A stretch of DNA of 64,000 nucleotides, taken from positions 2,760,001 to 2,824,000 of the forward strand of contig WARS01000009.1 of the NCBI GenBank assembly GCA_008933995.1. Reading direction: 5' to 3'. The position numbers were made by a program, and so were the translations under genes. The notes under the pieces are model-generated. The model made no database searches, was not told the DNA's origin, and was given only the letters and a program-made list of their open reading frames with translations. Positions within the stretch are counted from its first letter, which is position 1. Every line of letters starts with the position of its first letter. Positions 39,762 through 52,500 of this stretch are shown one piece after another. The stretch comes from Datnioides undecimradiatus. Lineage: Eukaryota; Chordata; Actinopteri; Lobotiformes; Datnioididae.

Positions 39762-42700
39762 TCAGAAGTTTTTCCATCGGATGGAGGAGAGGATGGTGTG
39801 GATGAAGTAGAGGAGTGTGGCTAAGTAGGCAAAAACCTGAAACACAAACAAAAACGCTTATTTGAGTCTTTGCCGATAGTCAACGTCTGTAATATTCTTT
39901 AAATTCTGTACTATCCTGTAGTCTGTACACTCGATTAGAGTAGAGTTAGCTTCACGGTCAAAGTGACAAGTAGCAACATGTAGCCACACGAGCATAAGGA
40001 TCATAGAGACACACTGCTGCCTGCAGTATATCTGTAATATTTCTATGATCATTCATAAATACAAGTAGAACCTATATATATATGAGACATGACTACAGAT
40101 ACAGATAGTTCTACTATAAGGTTAAGGCTGATTTGAGTTAGGTCCAGGGCCAGTTTAAAAACCATCATGCCTATTGGGTACAATATGGTACATAAAGCCG
40201 CTAGCCAGTTAGCTTAGCTTAGCATACAAGACTGGAAATAGAGTAAAGCAGTTAACCTGAGTAAACAAAAAAGTTTTGATTAGTGAATTCTGGTAAGGGA
40301 ACTGTTAGCTGTTTTCCCCCTATGTCCAGCCGTTGTGCTAAGCTAAACTAGCTAGCTAGACATTAACTTCATACAGACAGGAGTGTGGTTCCTTTAAACA
40401 CCACAGTAGCACCATTATAGTTGATTGCTTTTTAAGTGCTGTAAGGTTGTTTTTTCACTGAATACTGTGCAGGTGAAATGTGACTGCACTTTAATCAGTT
40501 CTCACCACAGCGGCGATGTCAATCTGGTAGATTCTTAATGTCCCTGCTCTCTTGGTAAAGGTGACATTAGCCAGAGCCACGCCCGCGCTGAGGTAGAAAA
40601 AGGCTGCCAGGCCGTGGTAAGCAAAGTCCTGAGCACACACACACACAAAACACAGATTAAATGATATTACATTTGTTATATATTTTCCTGTTTCATTCAT
40701 TCTGATCGGTTTCTCTCTCTCAGGTCTTACAGCGGCGGCCCAGCCAGAGCTGTTCTTGTGGCCTCCGGCGACGAAGATGATCATCCAGAGGAAGGTCATG
40801 ACGAAGCAGAAGACAGAGACAAACATCACCCAGCCCAGAGGGTTCGGTGGGTCCACGTGGGTCGACGCCACCAGGATCCACACCAAACCACCAAAAACCT
40901 GCAAAGGTGGATGAGAAAGGGGGGACGGAGGTCATCACGGGTATTTGTGTTTGCTAAAGAAACCTTTACCTCCTACAGTTTAATGGACATGGCAGATGAA
41001 AAGTGAGAGAATCACAACTCAGAAGGGTTCATCCTCTGAGTACCATGAATGTCAAACTACTACCTCGGCTACAACCTGAATATTCTAAAATGTTTTGAAA
41101 GACTTTATTCTAGATTATTGTTGATTATTGTTTATGTTAAAAGCAATACAGTCTGGAACTCATGTTTCGCACAGATTCATCTTTTTTAGAAACTATTTAT
41201 TAGTTAATGTTCTTTTCCTCTCAACTCTATTATTTTCTCCATCATTACCGCATCTTTGATTTCGCTGTTTCGGGGTCCCTTTATGACAGAAAGCCTTTGA
41301 ATCCTACAATCCTAAAAATGAGCATTTCCATGAAGACACATAATCCCACCACCAGTAGAAGAGATTCGTCTGTGAAAGCCACCTGCACCATGATAGTTTA
41401 GTAGTGGACGAATGGAAAGATGCAGCATAAGGAAGAATGTTTGTGCTGTTGGAAATAAACGAAGTGTGCGAGGGGAATATGCTCCTCAGCGTGACTCTGA
41501 TTCTGATGAAACCTCTTGAAACAGTTTTTCTGTCCTGACAGCTGGTGAAAAGACAGACAGTGACGGCTCTTTCTGCTGTTTAGGCATGCTTCGCTACCGC
41601 TATTTTGACTTGGACTGGGTTTGATAGGTCACCTGTGTTTTTGATTAAACATCGCCTGGATGGAGGCCAATTTATACAGCTACACACGGATCAAATGCTG
41701 TAGTAATCACTGGATTTGCATTCATTACAAGTCTCTGTGTAGCCCCATTAAAGTCCGCAGCTCCCTTTTCTCATGAGCCACTTCTCTCTATATGTTGACT
41801 AAACAAACATTTGTCTTTCTTTACATATGGGTGGTGTTTACTCTGCCAGGTTACTTTAGATAGAGTGCTAACCACATCCCTGTAGTCTGAACTCTCAGGA
41901 ATTTAAATCGTTAGACTGTGCCACGAGCATCTGAAAGTGAACACAGTCTGGTCCTTATCTATCTATTCATTGGCTCTGTCATCATTTAACCAATGTTTAA
42001 CGTCTCTTTGACTCTAGACATTATGAGAACTGATTCCTGATTGAAATTACCTAAATTTTCCTTAAGCAAACTGTGAAACCATAAAAAAGAGTCACTTTAA
42101 AGGTAACATACACTCTGTGGTGCAGCTGCTGAATGTCTTTTTAGTGCTCATTTTGAATTATTTGAAATTACATATTGTTTTTAATTTTCAGTCGCTAAAC
42201 TAAACAGAGGAGAAGTTACAGAAAGCCTCAAGCCAGAAAAGTTTTATTTTCCCCAAAACGTGTCTTTTCATTAATTACGTGTGTTGTGAAAACACCAGGC
42301 TTCAGTTTACGTGATCTATAGGTTGATACGGTAAAGAAACCTAGCCTGCAGTCGCCAAACAGTGCCGATGAGAACCTCGAACAACGATCAAAGACCAATG
42401 ACTTCGGGCGCAGAAAAACTCGCTGATGAAAAGAAAAAGAAAAATAAAAAACAAATTTTGTTTTTTTTCATACACTTGTTAATAAGAAAACACCGCACAT
42501 TTTACCAATCCACATCAAGTCAAAGCAGTCTACCTGCTGTCTTGATTTCCTTGGTGACACAACTTAACTTTTTCCCCAATTCACGTCTAAAGGAAATGAA
42601 CTAAACTAAAATGAGAAACAGGATGTAACTTATAAACCATGAAGCTGCTGCACAGATGAAGCAGAGCATTGCAGTGCATTCTCATAACAACCCTTCCCTT

Positions 42701-43584
42701 GATAAATAAAAGCTAAACTGACACACTCCAGTCGACTTATGAGACACATGAACCAAAACAGCGCCGCGCCGCTGTTATTTTTCCCGGCGGTCATATGAGC
42801 AGTCTTTTGTCATCATTCAGGGAGAAGAAGAAGTGGCCGCATTTCTTTCTTAGATTAGATTTTCTCAGACACAATATGAGTGAAACGTGAGACGTGAAGA
42901 GACGCAGGTGCTCCTCCCATAGACGGGGAATATGTGTCATCATCTCCCATTTCAACAAAATGCCCACTTTTTCACAGCGCTCCAAAAATGTGTTCACAAT
43001 CACGCAGGTAAATATAAATTCAAACAGCTTCTGGTCATCTTTAGAGGCTGGCATGTGAAACTACGTCGTGAAGTTGACGCATTATGCTGGCATGAGCTTT
43101 AGCATAGAAATTCAAACTAAAACTAGCTCCCATTTGAAAACGTTTGGGGTAAAAAAGCTCATTACTTGCTCACGCTTCAACTGTAGAGCCTAATCTTTTA
43201 ACAGGTTAATACAGTGTCTTTAAATTTCTATGATTAATAGTAATTTTATGTATCGTATGCATCATTTTGTAGGAGTGGATGACTCAGCTTCGATGACTGA
43301 GCTTCGGCTCATTGTTGCCATGACAAAATGACGCACTATTTGTTGAATTTCAAAAGCTTATTAGTTTAAATGAAATCAGGAAGACTAAAAAAAAAATTTA
43401 AAATACTAAAAACTCCAGACTTCCAAAACGACACTTCCAGAGTAACTGACCTTGAAGTCAGTCAGTCTGGCCCCTGTCATCGTCCACTCACCAGTTCAGG
43501 CAGGTAAAATATGTCCGGGGCCGTGGTGCAGATCCCCAGTCCACTGGGCAGATTCCCCATTGGCTGAGCAGTGGTTGCAGCCAT
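39762..43584 (-). CDS. mal: MAL-family four-pass membrane proteolipid, copy 1
   Basis: Four coding exons in transcript order: 43584-43492, 40898-40731, 40628-40506 and 39836-39762. All introns are phase 0 and GT-AG, giving 152 residues, close to the usual 153 of MAL. It starts MAATTAQP in the only good ATG context (CAGAGATGG). The MARVEL-type fold shows four hydrophobic spans: about 27-48 (FGGLVWILVAS), 54-75 (GWVMFVSVFCFV), 89-108 (AYHGLAAFFYLSAG) and 127-147 (YLATLLYFIH). The C-terminus is IRWKNF; an Arg-Trp-Lys-Ser tail is associated with apical sorting in mammalian MAL. The family acts in lipid-raft membranes of myelin, T cells and polarised epithelia. It is convergent with mrps5, as MAL is in human, and the symbol rests on similarity plus that synteny. 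Confidence 0.92.
40190..40400. repeat. GCTTAGCTTAGC-type interspersed repeat
   Basis: AGCTTAGCTTAGCATACAAG ACTGG, then TTTTCCCCCTATG and GTGCTAAGCTAAACTAGC, in intron 3 of the first MAL gene. It shares blocks with the copies at 19.26 kb, 38.87 kb and 60.42 kb and is diverged. Confidence 0.6.
40899..43491. other. Intron 1 of the first MAL gene
   Basis: 2.6 kb without a supported coding or RNA feature on either strand; mostly AT-rich unique sequence. Confidence 0.75.
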
Positions 43585-43673
43585 CTCTGCCTGTTCCTTC
43601 TCCCGGTGCCGAGTCAACAGCGAGTGAGCTGCCCTCTCTCCTGAACTAACCAAGCAGCAGCAGGTGTTTCTGA

Positions 43674-43683
43674 CTCTTATAGG
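43674..43683 (-). promoter_or_regulatory. TATA-like box upstream of the first MAL gene
   Basis: On the - strand the sequence reads CCTATAAGAG about 90-100 bases upstream of the ATG, followed by an E-box-like CACCTG. The spacing would give a 5' UTR of roughly 60 bases. Prediction by motif only. Confidence 0.3.
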
Positions 43684-44039
43684 CGAGCTAAGTTAGCGGA
43701 CAAACCCGTTCTGCTATTGTGGGTGAGAGATCCCTTCCCACAACAGCTCCTTGCACCACCCTTTATCTTACAGCACCCAAGGGTACCTGCTGTTTGATGT
43801 GAGCTGGTGACCTGTGAAGGGTTTTTTTTAAAACAACCAAAAGAGGAATTTTGTGCCCTGTGGCTACTGTTAAATCTGTGTGGCTGAAACATCGACATTA
43901 CTGCTGTCGGACCAAGAAACAGCTCACTGACTATAGGTTAACTTTACTATCTTTACATTGTGTTAGCTGAGTGCTTGCAGCCTGTGTTTGCATTGCACAC
44001 AGAGGCTGGAGCAGGAGTTAAATAAAGACTTCAGCAGCC

Positions 44040-44420
44040 ATGTGGCTTTACTTTAAAGCTGGATTAATCAACATTTTTATATTAACACCAGATCAAATGT
44101 GTAACATGAATTGGGGTCACACCTGATCACAAACCCACAGGGAATCACAATCAGCCCCACTCAGCTTTCGGAGTGCTTTAGCATCTTTTAGCTCATTGTT
44201 TTGGTTTCATGGCTCCCAACTCGACTGTTTCCATCACTCGCGCTGCCCTTAGGCCATAACTAACTAGCCACAGGGCACAGCCAAAAAAAGCACTGATAAA
44301 ACCCACTGCATCACCACAGCCCAGCACCAACAGAGCACAGACAAAATTAGAGCCCACCTGTTGGATATAGAGGAGCTCTCAATCACTTAAAGGGGACATA
44401 TCTCCCTGAAACAAGCGCCA
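44040..44420. repeat. Possible old interspersed repeat
   Basis: On the - strand the block reads like a dispersed fish sequence (ATGAGCTAAAAGATGCTAAA, GTGATCAGGTGTGACCCC). There are no clear ends, no tail and no second copy in the window. Confidence 0.25.
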
Positions 44421-46598
44421 GAGCTAAAAAGATAATAAATATTGGACTTAATTCAACAGTTGGATGTTAAATACAAATGTAAATTATAACAGTTTGCGGT
44501 TTGGTGGGTTTGTAATAACCACAGCACTGTTGACTTGAAACCTGATCGAATCAGGTGCGCTATCCCAGAAAACTTGTGTCCTGAGGCTTTGTAATATTAA
44601 CACCGCTTAACTGACAGGGCAGTCAGTCAGGTTCAGAGAGCTGAACAAGACAATACGTCACTGTGCAGGTTCATTAACCCAACACTGCCTTTGTAAAGAG
44701 TGACGTCTTATAGTGATAGTTCGCACAACATAGTGGATTAGTATTAACTGTATATACACTATTACAGGAACAAGTCATGTCAAAACCAGCTGTGCTGCAT
44801 TTCCTGCAGATCCAAGACTAACTACTTGCAACAAAATGCAAATACAGTAAAGCAGTTAAACATTTGTATGTAGGGTAAATGTGTGAAGCACTGTTGACAT
44901 GTACATGATGTGTTTAAAAGACTATTTTATGGACTGAAACCTACTGTAATCAACGGCAAATTATCATTTTTACATTTTTAAACAGTTAAAAATGAGAAAT
45001 TGAGTCTATTGTCAGTTTTAATGATGCAGGAAAGCTCATGTTTAAGCTCATCCCACGACAGCCAATGGACATGAAAAAGCCAAGAACATCAAAGCCACAG
45101 TGTTTGAATGTCCAATTAGTTTATTATCATAGATTCCAAAAATACCTGCAAAGTGAAATCATCTAAGTATTTACATCATCAATCGTCATCGTCTTGGAAG
45201 TTTTCATAAAAAGCAAAACAATAAATCGTGTGGACACATCGAACTGAGTGTTTCAAACAGAACAAAACCAAAAATAAAAGCTACAGCATTAAAACTGAAT
45301 TTTAAAAAAAAAGACTTTTGATGGCGAAGAGGAAGGAGTCATTTATCCATTTCTATGCATCTGTTGTTCACTGTAAACATGGAGAAAACATGCAGGAAAT
45401 AACAGGTCGTCCTCTCTCCAGTCTCATAGACATTCCAAGTAAATTGAACATGCATCTTAGGATTCATTAGAAATATAAATATATGGTGCTACACTAACAA
45501 TAGGCTCTACCATTGAATGTTTAGTATGCAGTTTAAATGAAATGCTTTAATGTCTCTTTGATTTGTAGAAATGTTCTGTGTTCGCTGGACTGTGAACCCT
45601 TCCTGGTCATTTTACCTGTGCAGTAAAGTCACTGACGATTAATGACACCTTAATTACGCCCTGCTCAGGGATGCATGCTCTGTAGTCTAACTATTAATAA
45701 GTTTAATTAATAATGTTATCTTCTTTCCCATCCAATGCTGAACGGTTTTTAGCACACTTAATTAACCGGACGTCAAGTCCACGTGATCCTTCTCGTGACA
45801 CCATTTAAAGAGGCAATCCACTGATTTTTCATATTTGACCAGCTCAGCTAATGTCTGCCAGTGCTTCACAAGGCAGTGAAGTAAATACCTGGAAATGAAC
45901 TTTAACGGATACGCTGGTTAACTCAAATCACTCGATTGCCAACAGTGATTTCGAATCATGCAGATAGTGTTTTATTCGCCCGCGTCCCTGTCTGGCTCCG
46001 GGTGCATTTTATTTAATTGTGTTGCGCTAAACGTGTTGCAAAGCTAGGTTTAAAAAGTAATCAACAACTGAAAAGTGACGACAGCTTGATTAAGAGGAAA
46101 ATAAGGTAAATATGTTGTTTTTTTATGTGTCTGTGCGTAATTTGGGTAAAATCTTAAAGTTTAAAGCTTAAACTTTTTTGGATGTCCTCATAAATTTATC
46201 ATAACATCTGACCTGTTCCTAAGTATTTTATTAGATTTGTGGTTTAATTAGTTATTTACACACATCCTCCTTCATCTTACAACATTTGTTTCTTACAAAC
46301 ACGTTTCAATTTAATCCAATTCTCTTGCCTTGTCTACGGCCAAACTGCTTCCCCTCTGATTAAACAAATTATGGGATATTAATGTGCGGGCCTGTCCAAT
46401 CACCAGCTCATTTTCTATTCACTCCTTCATTCATGTTTTGGCACTTTGGTTCACCCCGGTGTGTAAATAAAAACAACAAAAACAGAAAGGTCATCTCGTG
46501 CTCAGTCCTATGACAGCTCAGCTGGTTATTTGGTTATTTCTTCTCCTCTTGGTCAGATTCTTGTTCTTGGTTTGTGATTGAGTTGGCGTCACGTTTTA

Positions 46599-49500
46599 TT
46601 AGGCTCTCTTCCATCGGATGGCAGAGAAAATGGCGTGGAGGAAGTAGAGAAGAGTGGCCACGTAGGACATCACCTGAAATCACGCGCACACAGACAGAGG
46701 TATTATAAGTCCTGGGTGCCACAGGTGCGAAGGGGCAGGATATGTGTCTTACAACCGTCATCTTTGGCATTACAGACTCCTCTCTAATAATGATATAGCT
46801 TTAGCCCAAAGTGAAGCTGGAACCACTAACACAGAATATATTTGGAAACTGGATAAAAACATTATGAAAGAGTTAGCACGTAACTTATTAAGTTACTTTG
46901 CCTGAAAAAACAATATCAAACACTTAAATGAACTATGAATGAGGTTGGACCAAGCACAAAAAGTTTAACTGAGTTACAGCATACCATAATATTGTAGTAG
47001 CTAGAATGTGTTGGTGTGTGTTATTGACGTACCACTGCAGAAATGTCCAGTCGGTAGATTTTGAGAATTTCATCACTTTGAATAATCGACAAACTCAACC
47101 CTCGGAGAATGGTGATGTACGCCAGGTCCACTGACGCACTGAGGTAGAAAACCACCGCCAAAAAGTGATATCCCACATCCTGCAGCCGGGAGGTGGAGAG
47201 GGAGAGAGGGACAAAAAGAGGCAAGAAGAGCGAAGGGGAGAGGAAGAAGAGAGGGGTGAAATATGAACAGAATGGAGGCTTTAAAGAAATGTACCCCCGA
47301 TCGTTTCTGGCCATCGTAATTATCTTTCCACCAGTGTCTCAACTTCATTTATTAAGTTCCCACAGTGCTTATTTAACAGCGATCTACCTCAAATTGCTCA
47401 TTAGTGGTATGAAGAACAATGAGAGCTACCAATGTTAGCATTCACTTCAGTAGAATCCAGTGTGTCTAATGAGTTAAGAGCTAATTGCATAATGTTCAGG
47501 CGTCCACATACTTTTGGCCACCTATGTATCCAAGGTTAATTATTTATGCAAATGAGCCATTCAGCAGTTGGTGGGCGTGTCTCACCAGGGCGGGCCAGAT
47601 GCTGCTTTGATTGGCTCCGCAGAGGAAGATGAAGAACCAGAGCGTCGTCCCAACAAAGCAGAAGACGGAGACGAACATCACCCAGCCCAGAGGGTTGTCC
47701 GGTACAACACGAGTGGATGCCACCAGGATCCACACCAAGCCTCCAAACACCTGCAGGTTCCCACAGTGGAGGGAGGGAGGGGGCGAGGTGAGGGAAAAGA
47801 GAAAGATGCAGAAGGAGAGCGATGGATTTGAAATTTAGCTTGTCGGCTGTTGTGCAGTTGTTTCATGTCGAATATTCACTTTCTACATTTCATTCGCCTG
47901 TTTGTTGTGTGGTGAGCTGTGTCTGTCAGTGCTGAACAGTCGGTGTTTAGAGCTTTTGCACAGAACAAACCGCCTGATGCAGCTGAAAACAGCGCTGTGA
48001 GAGAAAGGAGTGAACGACAAAGTCGAGGACGAGGACTTTTAATGTTGTTTTCGCTTTGTCATGCAGAAGTTTGTTATTAGGAAAATATCTTATAGCTACA
48101 ATTAGGGCTACCTTTCAATAACACAGCCACACACACACACACACACACACACAATGTTGGCACTTTGTTGTGTCTTTTCACAGTCTTTCCCTCCTTTGAC
48201 AAACATTCTGCTTGAAAGAACCTTTGGCATTCAGATCACGAACCTTTGCATCTGTTAATAGATAAGAGGCAAATGCTTCACCGTAGGTACAATGGAAAAC
48301 AGTTTTTAAACCTTTTTTCTGATTTTCACACCACTCTTGTTGTCCTTTACTTCTAATTGCAGAATAAAAGACGATCTTTGAATGCCTCTTTTCATGAGAG
48401 TCACAAAACGAAAAAGCACATGTAACTATTAAAATTTCCCATGGCTGAATTCCATTAAGCGGCATCAGTTTCCTGGTATTATGCACGCTGGCACAGTGTC
48501 ATGGCTAACTGGGACACTGGAGTAAAAAGGAGTCACTGTATCTTGTTAGCACCCCCTGTGTGTTTCCTTCAGTGACACGCTGAAATGACCCTGATGTGTG
48601 AGGCAGTGTTTTACAATCAACTTTCAATCAATCAAGTCTTCCACTGATAGTGAAAAGGGCAGGCACTTACAGGATGTCTATCACATGCCAACATGCAACA
48701 AATCAGACGAATGATCTAAACGACAAGTAGGAGAGTACTTGTCGAAGCCAGTTGAAGAGTTAAAGCATCTTTTCTATCAGGAAACGCTTTCAGTGTCCTT
48801 CTTTGCCCTTCTTTTAATGGAAAATACTTTGTGTTACTGATATAACTGATGCTATACCAGAATCCGGACCTCTCTAAGAGCTGCAAATGTTGTTTTCACA
48901 ACCACTTCTTAATCAAACCACACCTGAAGCTGCAAGTAGTTCCTCATAGGATGCTGATTGGTCCAAACCAGCGTGGTTTGGCCACAAGCACAATCTCCAG
49001 CTGCTTTGTCAGGTAAAAGTAAAGGAAATGTTTGCTGTGAAGAGGGTCTATCGTGTCCATGCTTTGATTTTCTCCAGTTGGGTTGTTAAGAGCTACACAC
49101 AGGTCACTACAGTTCAATCAATCAGCAATAAGCCCTCAAGTATCAGGAGTAGAGCTGGAGCAAACGTCTGCAGGGGCCATATTTAGATCCAAACAGAGGA
49201 GCGTTTCCCACAACTCCTGCCGCAAGTAAACCCTTCTGCCTATCAGATGAGGGATTAGCACATGCAGAGAACATAAGGAAGGAAACTCTATACATTTACT
49301 CTGAGAAACACAACAAAAGACCCCTTTTCCCTTTTTTTACTATTGTACTTTTCACGGGAGCAGTGCGGTTTCGCCACAGACGTTCAGGTTTATCTTAACA
49401 GCTCCTTGTACTGATTGATATGGTTGGAGTGTGGAATTTAAACAACAGGCTTGGTTTTGTGGTTAGTTTGATATACTATGTGGAAGACTTATCTCTATTA

Positions 49501-52500
49501 GCAAACCTTAGACAGGCGAGACAACCATAAACCACCCAGCAACTGTACAGCTGGACAAAAAAAATAGTATTGCTACCTTTTAACTTTAAAAAAAATGGGT
49601 CAATTCATTTCCAGGGTCACATCAACCAGTTGATATCTAACCATCACTGTGGAAACTATTTTGGTTTTTTTGGTAAATTGACACACAAATGCAGTGAATC
49701 CAGGTTTCCAGCTGTGTAAATCCAGCAAGTTCAAAGCCAGGACAGTCTATTCATGATCAAGCTGCTATGATTTTTTTTTTTTTTCACCTCAGAAACAAAC
49801 ATTCAGGCTGATGAAAGGAATGTGCCACGCCCTGAATACCAATAAATTCATTCAGCCTCCTGAAATCCCCACTGAGTAGCTTACGTTAAGTTAGAAATGT
49901 CCTTCAAAGTATGACTTGTTCCAACGCTTCATTGACACTTTATGACAGATGTTATGATGAAGAGACCGTCTTAGATTCTTCTCGGTATTTTATTTTGAAA
50001 ACTCTGCACACTTGATTAGATTTTTATGTAAATTTATTTGGTTTTTATACAAATTTGTCCACGTTACACAATGAAGTCATTGAACCATCAATCAATCTTC
50101 AGCTATTAGCCACGGAGAACAATACAGTACAGTTTGTTAGTTTACTTGCTAGCATCCTGTTCCTCATCTTCTTACTCCCTGCAGTCAAACGGTATGACTG
50201 CCTGCTCCAGTAACAGGAGTGACAAAGTAACTGAAGGAGAGCGTCCAACTCTCTATTTTTGTTGAGACACACCAACTTTTCAAGGTTCAACTCAAACTCC
50301 GCCGAAAGTTATAACCTGTCTGAGTGTCTGCCTTCCCCGTTCCACTTGAAAAAACACAAGGAAGCTCCACGCTCTCAAAACGTTGTTTCATCTCCACTTT
50401 TAAAACAGAAAATGATCTATGTACATGTAAAAGGCAACTTCTGTCTTATAAAAGCAGGTCAGTGATATTAAGTGATGAAAAAGTAGCTGGCTCACTCTCT
50501 CAGTGTTATGTCTATGTAACAAGTCACCTCATGTCCAAGACTCTCACTCTGAGAAAGTGAAAACATTACTTTAAGCTATCACATGTATTGCTATCAGCAA
50601 ATATTGCATAAGCCTCAGCTCTATTATTCAATATCAGACTTATCTTTTGCCATACTGGAGGAACATTATCCATTCATATCCCTTTCATTCCAGGTAAAAG
50701 GGAACTGGCCCAAAGGCCATTAAAGTTCCACTAAAAATCTAGTTTTGAAGTGTCACATTCCCTCCGCCTGGTGGCTCCGAAATGTTTGCAGCTTGTTCCT
50801 AGCGTGGAAGAAAGCAGCTCAAGTCAGGTTGGGGTTCACAGAAGTTACAACAACGTCACGTCAAAGACAAAAAGTATTTTCTTGGTCAATTCATGTGCTC
50901 AAAATGATCCTTTCATCGCCAACAAAAGGCTATTTATGCTACTGTATGTGGAATTCTTTGCAAATGTTGTAAATCCAAGCTTATCAGCTGCTGCCCTCAG
51001 TCAAGACGTTGATTTTCCGTGGATTAGTTCCTTAAATTAGCTGAACCTGACCTACAGTAAATTTTATGACTATTTATAACTGAAATTGTTGCCAACTCAA
51101 ACAGCTATATACTTATTGTCCCATTGCTTGCAGCCTAGTCCATCCCCATCATTCATTCATTCACTCTTTCATGTAGTAGTTTTGAATTTCACACAGAGAG
51201 GAGATGGGGTTTCTGTGTGAAGGGCTGCATCATTTCCTACTTTTGGTCTCAAGCGCTGAATTCATTTCCATAAAGTGTTGGTGTTTGTGTCGTGTGACTG
51301 CTAAAAGATGACGGTTTGGAATAGCAACGCCACATTTCCATCAATGTTCTCCTGCTGATTTGTACAACTAAACTCTCCAGTTTGAAATGTCTCCATCACT
51401 CAGTTTTATTCCAGGAAAAGGACACTGGACAGCAGCCAAAAAAAAGCTGCCAAGCCCATCCCTGCCCTTGTGACATCCATTATGGTTTAGATTTTCAGCA
51501 CCAGCTCTGACCATAGTAGTAACCATGACCAGTACATTTCCATACCTGAGCAGCAGGTTATTTCAATAAAAAGGTGTGCCGGCTGTCAGCCAGAAAAAAG
51601 ACCTAAGCCAGCAAGGTTGGTTTAGATTTACATCTCCTTTTGCAACTAAAGCTGTTTTTCCACCTATGTCACATAGATTTAATCTTCAGTGCAGAAAACA
51701 CAGAGATACTATTACTATATACAGTCTCTGACTGGTTATTTTTTAAACATAACTTGTATGTGTTAAATTCCTTCAATGAAATACTGACTTTAGATTGACC
51801 CAAGTAGAGAATTGTTTCTTATTCCACCTGCACAGCAATGATAGAGGCCCCTTTAGGACAGATTTTATTGAACTACCATATCTTGGTTAGAAGGGTTTAC
51901 ACTAAGACAGGGGCATCCCAAACTTTGCTCTGTCTATAAAGTGCTCCCCTAAAGAGATTTGGCATTTATAGTCATATTGAACCTCTATTAATAATGGAGT
52001 TATGTTAGCAAATTAGATGATGGAAGACAAGTTGTTGGCCACAATTTAAATAATACTGATGCTTAACAAAAATAAAACAGAAACAATTTACTGCAGTTTA
52101 ATTGATTAACAAACAACTTTAGAGTGCTATACCAATCTGCTTTAAGAAGCAAAACAAAAATGTTTCATTGTTCTGACTTTGTTTCATTCCAAATATTGCT
52201 TCATTGTTGCAAATAGTTCCATTTCAAGTATTGATACAATGTTCTAAATTGTTTTCTTTTCAACTTTTGTTTCATTGTTTCAAATTGTTGTATATCAGCA
52301 CTGTTACATTGTTGCAAACAGTTCCATTTCAAATGTTGTTCCACTGTTGCAAATAGTTCCATTTCAAATATTGCTACTAATGTTCTAAACAGTTCCGTAC
52401 CAAATATTAATACGTTGTTGCAAACAGTTCTATTTCAGATGTTGTCCATTGTTCCAAACCATTCCATGTCAAATATTGTTCCTTTAATCTAAATAGGTCC

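Larger units (their letters stand above)
43585..46598. other. Interval between the two MAL genes
   Basis: Holds the putative promoter of copy 1 and the 3' UTR of copy 2. No coding feature is seen. Segments at about 44,040-44,420 and 45,805-45,960 (TTTAAAGAGGCAATCCACTG) look like old interspersed repeats. TTTATT on + (AATAAA on -) occurs at several sites, including about 45,119, so the 3' end of copy 2 cannot be fixed. Confidence 0.6.
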
